This document shows positions 28,501-36,781 of a stretch of 64,000 nucleotides of DNA, piece by piece. The stretch is from Clostridium sp. D53t1_180928_C8 (GTDB taxonomy: Bacteria; Bacillota; Clostridia; Clostridiales; Clostridiaceae). The stretch is from the NCBI RefSeq assembly GCF_015667795.1, contig NZ_JADPEL010000008.1:62001-126000 (forward strand). Direction: 5' to 3'. Within the stretch, counting starts at the first letter, position 1. The number at the start of each line of letters is the position of its first letter. A model generated the notes under the pieces. It was not told the origin of the DNA and made no database searches. It was given only the letters and a program-made list of their open reading frames with translations. Both the position numbers and the translations under genes were made by a program.

Positions 28501-28841
28501 TTTTTCTTTTCTTCTACCGCTTCAATAAACTTATAAAATGTAGCTCCAATATGTTTGCATATATAAGTAGAATTAAAGTCACAGTTACTTTCAAAGTCAA
28601 TACAATTGCATTCTGTATAAATTAAATCGTTCTTCTTTATATCAAAAGATAAGTTAGTATTATAAACATTAATATCACTACTTGACATTACTTTTCCATA
28701 AATATCTAAAGATCCATAATCTTTATCTGCCATAGACTTAACATCTAATACTAATCCTTCCTTATAACATCTCATTCCTTTATGTAGACGATTGTTCGTA
28801 TCCTTTTTTAATATTAAAGTATTTAATTGTGTTATGTCCAA
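25596..28841 (-). CDS. SNF2-family DNA translocase with SWIM zinc finger
   Basis: About 1080 residues. Near the N-terminus CNC...CKH (CxC-x14-CxH, about residues 78-97) is a SWIM zinc finger. A long region of bacterial SNF2-associated type follows, then the SNF2 helicase core: GGILADEMGLGKTIQT (Walker A), the DEGQ box in CIIDEGQNIKN, and the helicase C domain with LDGSTKASERVQLV and DRAHRFGQKNVVEV. It is an ATP-driven dsDNA translocase of unknown target. An ATG 15 bases upstream overlaps GAGGTGG, which looks like the ribosome site for TTG at 28841; the start is uncertain between these. Confidence 0.93.
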   Translation of the reverse strand: MDITQLNTLILKKDTNNRLHKGMRCYKEGLVLDVKSMADKDYGSLDIYGKVMSSSDINVYNTNLSFDIKKNDLIYTECNCIDFESNCDFNSTYICKHIGATFYKFIEAVEEKKKLKNKSDTVTNEIEKLDYSEVILKEIDRIIRHKKEKVNLKINISKKSLNKYEFYYELDLKIGTKKYYVVKNIADLINARKNNIKIAYGKEFKYDPIIHYFSDDDERVLNFIEEYVSLRQPFEKEYSVQRITNNVFGSNKTLFIPQSALRRFLNNIKSESISITNENEIIEDIEVVKNDLPIKFNIKEEESEIKLSSTSELPKSMTYKGDVYLYNNKIYLPSLKQIKYYKSINNILNKESVISFKNKNKQEVINKVIPLLEIISNDIYIEDSLSKNIIKEDLKVEVYFDRERNKTWAEVKAIYGDVNFNILNGPKDDEYVIRNINEEEKLEKELNDLSFYRNNEKFLFNGSDEKLFDLLSGDLRSLKEKATIFYSDRFKERKIYGATSINARISEEGGNYLDFTFNIENVNEDEYKKILQAFKENRKFFKLKDESFIDFRDTEVRQLFNLVDSLSDDVNIKSNEIKIHKSKSIFLNECIKDNNLLFVEGKDIVKHIASKIEKLEEIDYKIPQELKATLRDYQLTGFKWFKTLSYYEFGGILADEMGLGKTIQTIAFLLSEKNKKSIIITPTSLIYNWRSEFEKFAPTMKIKVIHGNKEDRIFTKEEIEEFDVLLTTYGTLRNDYDLYENIKFDFCIIDEGQNIKNPLSQSSEVVKELNAKVKFALTGTPIENNLIELWSLFDYILPGYLYSKRKFQDKFIKAENGSEELKKLIKPFILRRLKSDVMSELPDKIEKRFLIEMTEEQKKVYKAYVEDIKIKMKEKDFTKDKITIFSYLTKLRQLTLDPSILIDGYTGGSGKIDVTVELVENFIKENHKILLFSQFTSVLDSIKNILEAEGIEYFYLDGSTKASERVQLVNEFNDSDKVKIFLISLKAGGTGLNLTSADVVIHFDPWWNPAIEDQATDRAHRFGQKNVVEVIKLISKGSIEEKIIRLQESKKEIINEIMSGNYTNGGFLSSLSSDEIKELFN

Positions 28842-28977
28842 CTTCTTCCACCTCATTAAATAAACTTTGTATTTATTATATAAATACTTATTAATGCTTT
28901 TTTATAAATATAAAAGTATCAATAAAAAACCACTAATAAATATTTTACCACAATAACATAGTCTTCTTAAAATAAAA

Positions 28978-29014
28978 AATAATCTATTGAATTAATATTA
29001 CCCAATAGATTATT
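28978..29014 (-). terminator. Terminator after the ArsC/Spx-like gene
   Basis: AATAATCTATTG pairs with CAATAGATTATT around a 13-base loop; T-rich downstream on the minus strand. Confidence 0.7.
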
Positions 29015-29036
29015 TATATATATTTTTTCTTTAACT

Positions 29037-29390
29037 TTATAATATTTCTTTATATTGTTCTTCCTTAAAACCAACTAATACTTTGTCTTCACATATTAAA
29101 AGTGGTCTTTTAACAAGCTTTCCGTCAGTTGCAAGAAGCTTTATCATTTCATCTTTTGACATTTCTTTTATTTTGTCTTTTAAATTCATCTCTCTATATA
29201 ATACACCTGAAGTATTAAAGAATTTCTTAACTTCTAATCCACTTAGCTCTATCCAGCTTTCTAACTCTTCTACTGTTGGATTATCTATAGTAATATCTCT
29301 ATCGTTAAAAATTACATTGTTTTCTTGTAAAAACTTTTTAGCTTTTCTACAAGTAGTACATTTTGGATATTGTAAAAATAACTTTTCCAT
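29037..29390 (-). CDS. ArsC/Spx family thioredoxin-fold protein
   Basis: 117 residues, the standard length. Redox motif CTTCRKAKKFL at residues 12-22 has CxxC as in Spx and YusI-type proteins. The C-terminal DGKLVKRPLLI is the family's cis-proline and substrate loop (KRPL). Spx proteins bind RNA polymerase under disulfide stress; related proteins reduce arsenate. Without an ars operon nearby a Spx-like or uncharacterised role is more likely. AAGGAG precedes the ATG. Own terminator. Confidence 0.88.
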   Translation of the reverse strand: MEKLFLQYPKCTTCRKAKKFLQENNVIFNDRDITIDNPTVEELESWIELSGLEVKKFFNTSGVLYREMNLKDKIKEMSKDEMIKLLATDGKLVKRPLLICEDKVLVGFKEEQYKEIL

Positions 29391-29576
29391 AATTATCTCC
29401 TTTTAAATTATTTTTTTATAATTCTAACATAATTATTATATAATAGTAAATATTATCTTTAAATTTTTCTTTTGTTTTTTTAATAATGATTTATTTTTAA
29501 ATATTGTATATAATAAATACAATATTACTTTTATACTAATTAATACTTACATACTATATCTTAAGGAGTGATTATT

Positions 29577-30005
29577 ATGAATAGTTCATATTCTATTAAC
29601 AATAATTCATTTATTAAAATTATTAATCTAATTAATAAAAGAGATTTTTTATCAGCAGAAAGCTTATTAAGTTCATATTCTAATGAAAACGCTGATTATC
29701 ATTATCTTTATAGCTTATTATTAGAAAAAAAAGCTTGGTTTGATGAATCTTTACATCATATAAAAACAGCCGTTTCTATTTCTCCTAATAATACACTATA
29801 TAAAAATCATCTTATTAGCTTAATGAGTAGACATAGACATTACTCTGATGATTATTATAACAATGGCTATAGACGCCGTAATCGAGGTTGTTCTTGTTGC
29901 TGTTGCGATGATTGTTGTGACTGTGGTAATTTTAGTTGCTGTGATTTAATATGTTTAGATCAATGTTGTGAATGTATGGGTGGAGATTTAATTGATTGTA
30001 TTTAA
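29577..30005 (+). CDS. Helical TPR-like protein with a cysteine-cluster tail
   Basis: 142 residues from ATG 29577, with AAGGAG 8 bases upstream; a GTG nine bases earlier overlaps that site. Residues about 10-90 form a TPR-like module (NKRDFLSAESLL, KKAWFDESLHHIKTA, SPNN). The last 40 residues carry about 15 cysteines in CC, CCCC and CxC arrangements after a tyrosine/arginine-rich link. The module is clearly related to the middle of the next gene's product. No signal peptide, so the cysteines are probably cytoplasmic and could bind metal. Function unknown. Confidence 0.8.
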   Translation: MNSSYSINNNSFIKIINLINKRDFLSAESLLSSYSNENADYHYLYSLLLEKKAWFDESLHHIKTAVSISPNNTLYKNHLISLMSRHRHYSDDYYNNGYRRRNRGCSCCCCDDCCDCGNFSCCDLICLDQCCECMGGDLIDCI

Positions 30006-30097
30006 TCTTTAATTCTAATAATTTATATGAATCACTTATTTAGATTACTCTGAATATATTATAATAATTCAGTAATCTTTTCTAAGGAGATTTATAT

Positions 30098-30913
30098 ATG
30101 AACCCTTATAAAGTGCTTGGCATAAGACCAAATGCTTCATTAGACGAAATTAAAGATGCTTACGAATCATTAGCTAATACCTATAGTGTAAATAATTTTA
30201 ATGATTCCATTGAAGAACCCCTTGCAGAGGATAAACTTGAGGAAATAAATGAGGCTTATACTTTATTAACTAATAACCTAAAATATAAAGATATAAGAAG
30301 CTTAATCGAAAAGCAACAATTTTTATCAGCTGAAACAGAGCTTAATCTAATATCTGATAAGACTTCTCCTGAATGGAATTATCTACAAGGATTTGTTTTA
30401 TTAAAGAAAGGCTGGTTCCAAGCTGGTGTAAATCATTTAAAAACAGCAGCTGAGTTAAATCCTAATAATGAAGAATATCAACAAGCTTTAATGATTCTTG
30501 TAAAAAAAGTTAGACAAATGAAAGCAAATTATGCTAGGGCAATGCAATATAACAGTTCTAATAATAACAATAATATGTGTGGTGGCGGTGGTCAAACAAA
30601 TAATATGTGCGGTGGCTCCGGTGGTGGAGGCGGAATAGATCCTAATATTTTAAATATGTTTATGAATAATTCTTCTGGTAACCCAATGGGCGGAGCTAAT
30701 CCTGCTAGTGGAAGTACTCCTGCTGGTGGCGCTAATCCTATGGATAACTCTAATGCTGCTAACAATCCTAATCCTATGGGTAATATAGCTAATATGATGG
30801 GTGGCATGGGCGGAGGTAACAATCCTATGCAAAATATGCTTATGCAAAGTTTAATGGGTGGCGGAAACGGAATGAATATGTGTGGAAATTCAGGTGGCGG
30901 TGGAATGTGCTAG
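30098..30913 (+). CDS. Degenerate J-domain/TPR protein with Gly-Asn-Met-rich tail
   Basis: 271 residues. Residues 1-60 look like a DnaJ J-domain (NPYKVLGIRPNASLDEIKDA) but the HPD motif that activates Hsp70 is missing, the position reading TYSVNNF. Residues about 65-145 repeat the TPR-like module of the preceding gene (EKQQFLSAETEL, KKGWFQAGVNHLKTA, NPNN). The last 120 residues are low-complexity, rich in Gly, Asn and Met, with CGG clusters. AGGAG precedes the ATG. Second gene of a three-gene cluster. Confidence 0.82.
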   Translation: MNPYKVLGIRPNASLDEIKDAYESLANTYSVNNFNDSIEEPLAEDKLEEINEAYTLLTNNLKYKDIRSLIEKQQFLSAETELNLISDKTSPEWNYLQGFVLLKKGWFQAGVNHLKTAAELNPNNEEYQQALMILVKKVRQMKANYARAMQYNSSNNNNNMCGGGGQTNNMCGGSGGGGGIDPNILNMFMNNSSGNPMGGANPASGSTPAGGANPMDNSNAANNPNPMGNIANMMGGMGGGNNPMQNMLMQSLMGGGNGMNMCGNSGGGGMC

Positions 30914-30956
30914 TTCTTATTTAAATATCTTTTTGCCTTAATAAAGGAGAAGTTTA

Positions 30957-31865
30957 ATGTTTGGCTATGTTACACCTCTTAAAAGCGAACTAAAGTTTAA
31001 AGAATTTGAATACTTTAGAAGCTATTATTGTGGTTTATGTAATGAAATTAAAAGAGAATACGGAAATATTCCAAGATTCTGTTTAAATTACGACTTAACC
31101 TTTATAGGATTTTTATTAGATGGACTTTATGGTGCCCCTCTAAATTTTGATTCAATTAAATGTTTAAGGCACCCAGGTAAAAATATTATAATAACAAAAA
31201 AAACAAATGCTTTAAATTATTGTGCTAATTTAAGTATACTCCTTTTTGATTACAAACTAAAAGATAACATAAAGGATGATAAAAGTGTAAAAAGTAAACT
31301 TTTTAAATTTCTCCTTTCTTCATCGTCAAAAAAAAGCTTACTTGAATTAGACAATATTTCTGATAAAATTTCAAAAAATATAGAGCTATTATCTTATCTT
31401 GAAAAAGAAAAAAATTTTTCTTCCTTAGATGAAATAACTCATCCTTTTAGTGATGTAATGGGAAGTATTTTGAGTGATTATCCATATGAATTTGAAGATG
31501 ACTCAAATACTTTACGAGAAAATCTATATAATCTTGGATATTTTATAGGAAAATGGATTTATTTAATAGATGCTCTTGATGATTTGAAAGATGATCTTAA
31601 TACTAATAATTTTAATCCATATAATGTATTATTTAATTCAAATTCATTAAACTTTGATGAATTAATTTTATCCTGTATTAATGAAATTGACTTTTATATT
31701 TCAAATTGTCTTGTAAATTGTAGTGATTTTCTTAAAGGTATTCCTTTCAAAAAGCATTATAGTATTATTGAAAATGTAGTAAATTTAGGAATGATAAATA
31801 AATACTATGAAATTTTAAATAAAATACCTGCTATAGAAAATAATAAAATAAATACCAGTAGCTAA
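30957..31865 (+). CDS. DUF5685 family protein
   Basis: 302 residues. N-terminal MFGYVTPLKSELKFKEFEYF followed by YYCGLCNEIKREYG (CxxC at about 25-28) is characteristic of the family. A mid-region KWIYLIDALDDLKDDL, acidic and reminiscent of helical prenyl-synthase-like folds, follows. No signal peptide. The function is not established. It comes 44 bases after the J-like gene behind AAAGGAGAAG, so the three genes probably form one transcript ending at the shared terminator. Confidence 0.85.
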   Translation: MFGYVTPLKSELKFKEFEYFRSYYCGLCNEIKREYGNIPRFCLNYDLTFIGFLLDGLYGAPLNFDSIKCLRHPGKNIIITKKTNALNYCANLSILLFDYKLKDNIKDDKSVKSKLFKFLLSSSSKKSLLELDNISDKISKNIELLSYLEKEKNFSSLDEITHPFSDVMGSILSDYPYEFEDDSNTLRENLYNLGYFIGKWIYLIDALDDLKDDLNTNNFNPYNVLFNSNSLNFDELILSCINEIDFYISNCLVNCSDFLKGIPFKKHYSIIENVVNLGMINKYYEILNKIPAIENNKINTSS

Positions 31866-31880
31866 AAGGCTACTGGTATT
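31851..31880. terminator. Bidirectional terminator overlapping the DUF5685 stop codon
   Basis: AATACCAGTAGC and GCTACTGGTATT form a 12-bp stem. The DUF5685 stop TAA (31863-31865) lies in the loop. T-runs on both sides serve the converging lipoprotein gene. Confidence 0.9.
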
Positions 31881-31884
31881 TATT

Positions 31885-32676
31885 TTATTTACTATATGCT
31901 GTTATGTCTTGTTTAGTATCTACAATTGCATTTCCATCTTTATCAAGCTCAAATAATGAAGTTACTGTAACTTTTGTTATATCACCTTTTAAATCTTGAA
32001 TTTTTGCTATAAAATAACTTCTTGCTTTTTTATCTATTTTTTGTGGTTCTTCTACTACACTTTTAAATGTTCCTTCTGTTGTTTCAACTACAATTTCTGT
32101 TTTCTGATCTGAAGTTCCAAAAACATAAGAATTACCAGTACCATTATATAAATTAACTCTTATAAGTGCACCATCAAATTGCACAGCTTCTTTAACTAAA
32201 TTTAAATTAAATTCTTTTTCTTTATCCATTGGAACATCAAAATCTATGCATTTAGTAATACTATCTGGTGAAACTGCCCATCCATTATCTTCTTTTATTA
32301 TTGCGTATACATAGTCTTCAGTAGTATCATTATTATCTACTACCGCTGAAATAGTTACTACTGCTTTTTTTAAATTTTCATTTATATCTTCTATACTTTT
32401 TGTTATTGAAGATTTTATATTAAGCTCTTTTCTATTTTTCTTCATTACCTTTATTATTTGGTTTACATCATATCCAAGATAATCTATATATTCATTTGAA
32501 TATAATTTAACCATTTCTTCTACATTATTTTCTAAGTTATACTTATTAAATAAATCCATCGCTTCTTCTGCTGTAGCTGGTCTTACCATTTCGACATTTT
32601 TACTACATCCAAAACAAATTAAAACAAAAATAGCCAAAATTCCTAATATTCCAGATGTTTTTAATATTTTTTTCAT
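31885..32676 (-). CDS. Putative lipoprotein with NTF2-like region
   Basis: 263 residues. N-terminal KK, a hydrophobic stretch (8-23), then a lipobox-like FGC at about residue 24, so probably membrane-anchored and exposed outside. Residues about 35-130 (TAEEAMDLFNKYNLENN) look like an NTF2/SnoaL-type cone fold; the rest is beta-rich. No enzyme motif. Function unknown. Confidence 0.75.
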   Translation of the reverse strand: MKKILKTSGILGILAIFVLICFGCSKNVEMVRPATAEEAMDLFNKYNLENNVEEMVKLYSNEYIDYLGYDVNQIIKVMKKNRKELNIKSSITKSIEDINENLKKAVVTISAVVDNNDTTEDYVYAIIKEDNGWAVSPDSITKCIDFDVPMDKEKEFNLNLVKEAVQFDGALIRVNLYNGTGNSYVFGTSDQKTEIVVETTEGTFKSVVEEPQKIDKKARSYFIAKIQDLKGDITKVTVTSLFELDKDGNAIVDTKQDITAYSK

Positions 32677-32738
32677 AAAAATTCCTCACAATCTATAATT
32701 TCTCTTAATAAGTATATACCATAAGCTCAAAAATTTCA

Positions 32739-33188
32739 TTAATATTTGCATAATTTAGTTTTTAAATTATTTAAAACAACTAAATGGTCATCATAGTCTT
32801 TTATTACACCTTTTATATCATTCATTACATTTTGTTCCATGTTTTTATTTTCTTCTATAAACTTATTTGCATTTTTTATTCCCATATTCATAGCCTTTAT
32901 TGCATGTTCACAAACTTCGGCATCTGTATTAACTGGTATAAGTTTTATCTTTTCAAATGCTTCCGCAATATTTCCTCTTATCCCCAATGAATCACTTGCA
33001 TTCCCTCCCAATTCTTCTATTCTATGAGTTATAGCTTCTTCATGTACTTTAAATGATTCTATAATTTTTTTTAAAGTTCCTTTAAGTTCTAAATTTTGTG
33101 CTTTATCTAAATAATCTTTAAAAGTAGCCCCTCCCATATGAATTCCTGTTAGGAATTTATTTAATTCTTTAATTGTTTTATCGCTCAT
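32739..33188 (-). CDS. DUF2383 ferritin-like helical protein
   Basis: 149 residues from ATG 33188, with AGAGGTGA just ahead; an in-frame GTG nine bases upstream sits inside that site. Four long helices with MGGATFKDYLDKA, VHEEAITHRIEELGG and the DYDDHL tail match the DUF2383/PA2169-like ferritin-like family seen in spore formers. No complete set of iron-binding Glu/His is obvious. Function unknown. Confidence 0.8.
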   Translation of the reverse strand: MSDKTIKELNKFLTGIHMGGATFKDYLDKAQNLELKGTLKKIIESFKVHEEAITHRIEELGGNASDSLGIRGNIAEAFEKIKLIPVNTDAEVCEHAIKAMNMGIKNANKFIEENKNMEQNVMNDIKGVIKDYDDHLVVLNNLKTKLCKY

Positions 33189-33256
33189 ATTTTTCACCTC
33201 TAACCTTTTTACATTATTTTTCCCAATTTTTTTAAATAATATTTATAAAATTAAAA

Positions 33257-33278
33257 GCTATGCAAAAAATTGCATAGC
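33257..33278 (-). terminator. Terminator after the HesB-like gene
   Basis: GCTATGCAA and TTGCATAGC around AAAA. A-run upstream on the plus strand gives T-run on the minus strand. Confidence 0.85.
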
Positions 33279-33285
33279 CTCTATA

Positions 33286-33561
33286 CTAATCTAAATCCTT
33301 AATATAAAATCCCTTATTATAAACTTCTTTATCATATCTAATTTCAAGCTTATTACAAGCTCTAACATCTTTTTTATTTACAACAAACTTAATTCCGTCT
33401 ATTACTTCTTCAACATCATCATCATTTTTAAAATCACAGTATAATTCATAGCCGGGTCTTCCACATCCATAGAAAACTTTTATTCTTACATACTCCTCTG
33501 AACTTTCTCTTACTAAATTTTCTAATGCTTCTTTTGCTTTTTCATTAAAATTTATTTCCAT
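33286..33561 (-). CDS. HesB/IscA-like small protein
   Basis: 91 residues. Fold signature VRIKVFYGCGRPGYELYCDF resembles A-type Fe-S carrier proteins, but the usual three-cysteine set (one mid, two C-terminal CGCG) is missing; the cysteines seen are C34, C42 and C68. This resembles the YneR/HesB-like variants of Firmicutes whose role is unclear. AAGGAG precedes the ATG. Confidence 0.75.
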   Translation of the reverse strand: MEINFNEKAKEALENLVRESSEEYVRIKVFYGCGRPGYELYCDFKNDDDVEEVIDGIKFVVNKKDVRACNKLEIRYDKEVYNKGFYIKDLD

Positions 33562-33658
33562 AACTCTTACTCCTTCTTACGTAAATAATATATATATTAT
33601 TATATATAAAATTATTATATATTAAAATACATCAAATAATTATTTATTATATAAAAAT

Positions 33659-33708
33659 AAAAAGGTTCTTTAGTAAAATATATTAAGCTTTACTAAAGAA
33701 CCTTTTTA
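33659..33708 (-). terminator. Terminator at the end of the core operon, after dapG
   Basis: AAAAAGGTTCTTTAGTAAA and TTTACTAAAGAACCTTTTT, a 19-bp stem with a 12-base loop. Confidence 0.92.
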
Positions 33709-33712
33709 TTAA

Positions 33713-34915
33713 CTATTTCCCTAAACCAAACTCTTTATGAAGTAATCTTATTGCATCAGGAACTTTTTTAGTATAAATTAAACACCAAATAGTCATATTT
33801 GAATCTGTTGTTTGTAATATTTCAATTTCATTACTTGTTAAAGTATTTATTATTCTTGCCATAACTCCTGGTACTCCATTCATTCCTGCTCCTACAACAG
33901 CTATAGTACTACATTCTTCAATAGTAGTATACTTAATATCAGCTTTACTCATAATTTCTGAAAGTTTGTCTTTTTCACTTGAATCAATAGTAAACATTTG
34001 ATGTTCTGGGAAAATGTTTATTAAGTCTAAACTAATATGATTTTTAGCTAATAATTCCAAAAGACTTCTATAAGAGCTTTTACCTTTATTCTCTGATAAT
34101 CTTACTCTTACTTGTATTCTATTATTTAAATGAGTTATTCCAGAAATTAATCTCTTTTCTTCTTCTGAAACATTACTCTTAATTACAGTACCCTTTGAAT
34201 CATTCATAGTGTTCTTAATAACTAATGGCACATTACCTTTTTTAGCTAAAGCAACAGCTTTTGGATGAATAACCTTTGCACCTTGATCAGCTAATTGGAA
34301 CACTTCATTATATGTCATTTCATTTATAAGAGATGCATCTTCTACCATTCTTGGATCTGCTGTCATTATACCATCAACATCAGTATATATATCTATTTCT
34401 TTAGCCTTTAATGCAACTCCTAATATACATGCAGAGGTATCACTTCCACCTCTTCCTAAAGTTGTGAAAAATCCATTTCTAGTAACTCCTTGGAATCCTG
34501 TTACTACTGGTACCTTTCCAGCTTCTAGAATCTTCATTATATTATGAGTATCTACATCAATAGCTTGTGCATCAGTATGAACTTCATTTGTTATAATTCC
34601 TGCTTGCCCTCCAGTTAATGGTACTGCAGTTATTCCATGCTTATATAAATCATTACATAAAACTACTGAACTTATTATTTCTCCACAACACATTAATAAA
34701 TCTTGAGCACTTTTATTATTATTTTTAAAATTACTATCTACAAGCGATAATAGGGTGTCTGTAGCATATGGTTCTCCCTTTCTTCCCATGGCAGATACTA
34801 CTACTACTGGCTTAAATCCATTTTCAATTGCCTTCCCTATTTTTTTTATTACTTGTTTTCTTCTTTCCTCTGTAGATACAGATGTTCCTCCGAATTTTTG
34901 CACTATGATATTCAA
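33713..34915 (-). CDS. dapG: Aspartate kinase, DapG type
   Basis: 400 residues, starting at TTG 34915 behind GGGGGAG. N-terminal kinase motif VQKFGGTSV, then TLGRGGSDTSA and IYTDVDGIMTADPRMV; two ACT domains fill the last 130 residues. Phosphorylates aspartate for lysine/diaminopimelate synthesis. The ymxH-dapG neighbourhood matches the Bacillus spoVF-dapG locus, so a role in supplying DAP and dipicolinate in sporulation is likely; spoVFA, spoVFB and asd are absent between them here. Confidence 0.93.
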   Translation of the reverse strand: MNIIVQKFGGTSVSTEERRKQVIKKIGKAIENGFKPVVVVSAMGRKGEPYATDTLLSLVDSNFKNNNKSAQDLLMCCGEIISSVVLCNDLYKHGITAVPLTGGQAGIITNEVHTDAQAIDVDTHNIMKILEAGKVPVVTGFQGVTRNGFFTTLGRGGSDTSACILGVALKAKEIDIYTDVDGIMTADPRMVEDASLINEMTYNEVFQLADQGAKVIHPKAVALAKKGNVPLVIKNTMNDSKGTVIKSNVSEEEKRLISGITHLNNRIQVRVRLSENKGKSSYRSLLELLAKNHISLDLINIFPEHQMFTIDSSEKDKLSEIMSKADIKYTTIEECSTIAVVGAGMNGVPGVMARIINTLTSNEIEILQTTDSNMTIWCLIYTKKVPDAIRLLHKEFGLGK

Positions 34916-34936
34916 GGAATCTCCCCCTTAAGTTTT

Positions 34937-35242
34937 CTAAGCTCTCGCTCTTTTTATCTTTCCTTCCTCGGCAGAGATTACTATGACATTAGTTCCAATC
35001 TTTGTTACACATTCCCATGGTATTTCAACATATTCCTTACTACCAAAGAAGCTAAACTTACTTGTACTAATACCAACAACCAGGAATTTAAGATATCCTT
35101 CTTCGTCAATTATAAAATCAATATTTTGAGCGCTGTCATACTTTTCTGCACTTTCTAAGTTGAAAATTTCATATCTTTCTAACTCACTTAAGTCTCTAAG
35201 TTGACTTTCTGGCTTTTTTTCGTAATATTCAAAATCCTTCAT
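34937..35242 (-). CDS. ymxH: YlmC/YmxH family PRC-barrel sporulation protein
   Basis: 101 residues from the ATG at 35242, which has AAGGAGG 9 bases upstream; an in-frame ATG 36 bases earlier has none. The sequence is a PRC-barrel domain (LRDLSELERYEIFNLE, FIIDEEGYLKFLVV, IPWECVTKIGTNVIVIS) typical of YlmC/YmxH. The biochemical role is unknown. It is placed between the M16 peptidase and aspartate kinase genes as in Bacillus. Confidence 0.9.
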   Translation of the reverse strand: MKDFEYYEKKPESQLRDLSELERYEIFNLESAEKYDSAQNIDFIIDEEGYLKFLVVGISTSKFSFFGSKEYVEIPWECVTKIGTNVIVISAEEGKIKRARA

Positions 35243-35367
35243 AATACTTACCTCCTTGTTATACATAATATTATGCATTCAATAGGTAATATATTACTTT
35301 ACATATAATCTTAAAACCCAGTTAGCACTTTAATCTCCCTAAATAATATATCAACTATAAGCAAAAC

Positions 35368-36672
35368 TTACAATAGGAATTTTTCATCAGTACAACTCTT
35401 ATATGCAACTTTAGAATTATTGATAATTGAATTCAATTTATCAGCTTCTACTCCTTGCCCTACAAAAGCACTACTAACTATTCCTGGCTTAAAACATCTC
35501 TCCAATACATAGTTTATGTCTTCATTATCTATTTTGTTAATTCTATTAATAACGTCTTCTTGAGTCTTTATTTTATTTTGTAACAAGAAGCACTTTGCAT
35601 TAGCAAACATTCTAGATGAAGTACTTTCTAGTCCTAAAATATAACTTGCCTTAATCTTTTCTTTATTAATCTCTAATAACTCTTTACTTATACCTTTATC
35701 AGCAAAATCATATAAATGCTTATTAATAACACTTATTGCTTTATCACAATATTTATTACTTAATCCTGTATATATATTTAATGTTCCAACCCCTAAATAT
35801 GGTTGCATATAAGAATAAACACTATAACACAAACCTAATTCTTCTCTAACTTTTTGGAAAAGTATTGATGATGCTCCACCACCAAATATATTATTTAATA
35901 GTACTAATGAATATGACTTATCATCGGCATATGGTAATCCATTTAACCCTAAATTTATATGAACTTGTTCTATTTGTTTTTCTGCATACTTGCTTCCATG
36001 CTTTAAAGAAATAGGTTCATATGTTGGATTATATACATCATCCTTACTCCATTTTCCGAAGTTCTCTTCTATAAGCTTTTTCAATTCTTTTTCATCAAAT
36101 TTTCCACAAATACTAAGAACAGAATTATAAGGAGTATAATGTGTTCTAATATAATCCTTAATTTTTTTTCTATTAAAAGATTTTATTCTATCAGGCGTCC
36201 CTAAAATAGGATATGCTAAAGAATCATTTCCAAAGATAGCTTCTGAATGTATTTCATCTAATACATCTTCTGGATTATCTTGACTCATATTTATCTCTTC
36301 AATAACTACACCCTTTTCTTTTTCAATTTCTTCTTCATCAAACTTTGAGTTTAATAACATATCAGAAATTACATCTAAACATAAATCTACATGAGTATTT
36401 AATGCTTTTATATAATAACAAGTAGTTTCTTTACTTGTATAAGCATTTATTTGTCCACCTATATTTTCTATTTCTTGCACTATTTCTTTTGCAGTTCTTT
36501 TTTCTGTTCCTTTAAAGAACATATGCTCTATAAAATGTGAAATTCCATTGACATCTTTACTTTCATTTCTTGAGCCATTTTGAACCATAATTCCTACACT
36601 TATTGAATTAACATGTTCAATATATTCTGTCACAACTCTTAATCCATTATCTAATGTATATAAATTAAACAT
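35368..36672 (-). CDS. mlpA: M16 family zinc peptidase (MlpA/YmxG)
   Basis: 434 residues from ATG 36672 behind TGGAGG. The inverted zinc motif HxxEH is seen as HFIEHMFFKGT (about 49-59) with the distal Glu in EEINMSQDNPED. Length and C-terminal half fit processing-peptidase-like M16B enzymes. In Bacillus MlpA lies next to ymxH and affects exoprotease expression. The neighbouring order pnp-mlpA-ymxH-dapG is conserved. Confidence 0.93.
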   Translation of the reverse strand: MFNLYTLDNGLRVVTEYIEHVNSISVGIMVQNGSRNESKDVNGISHFIEHMFFKGTEKRTAKEIVQEIENIGGQINAYTSKETTCYYIKALNTHVDLCLDVISDMLLNSKFDEEEIEKEKGVVIEEINMSQDNPEDVLDEIHSEAIFGNDSLAYPILGTPDRIKSFNRKKIKDYIRTHYTPYNSVLSICGKFDEKELKKLIEENFGKWSKDDVYNPTYEPISLKHGSKYAEKQIEQVHINLGLNGLPYADDKSYSLVLLNNIFGGGASSILFQKVREELGLCYSVYSYMQPYLGVGTLNIYTGLSNKYCDKAISVINKHLYDFADKGISKELLEINKEKIKASYILGLESTSSRMFANAKCFLLQNKIKTQEDVINRINKIDNEDINYVLERCFKPGIVSSAFVGQGVEADKLNSIINNSKVAYKSCTDEKFLL

Positions 36673-36737
36673 ATTTGCCTCCATTTTTATCGATTTGCTT
36701 TTAGTTTATTTTAATCTTATCATATTTATTCTATATA

Positions 36738-36771
36738 GTAAAAAAAAGAGAATTATTTTAAATTCTCTTTT
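36738..36771 (-). terminator. Terminator after pnp
   Basis: AAAAGAGAATT (36744-36754) and AATTCTCTTTT (36761-36771); an A7 run gives a strong T-run on the minus strand. Confidence 0.85.
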
Positions 36772-36781
36772 AACATTTCTA

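Noticed and set aside
30592-30847. Two minus-strand frames over the Gly-Asn-Met-rich tail
   Set aside because: They are complementary readings of a low-complexity repeat in the J-like gene, with no start context.
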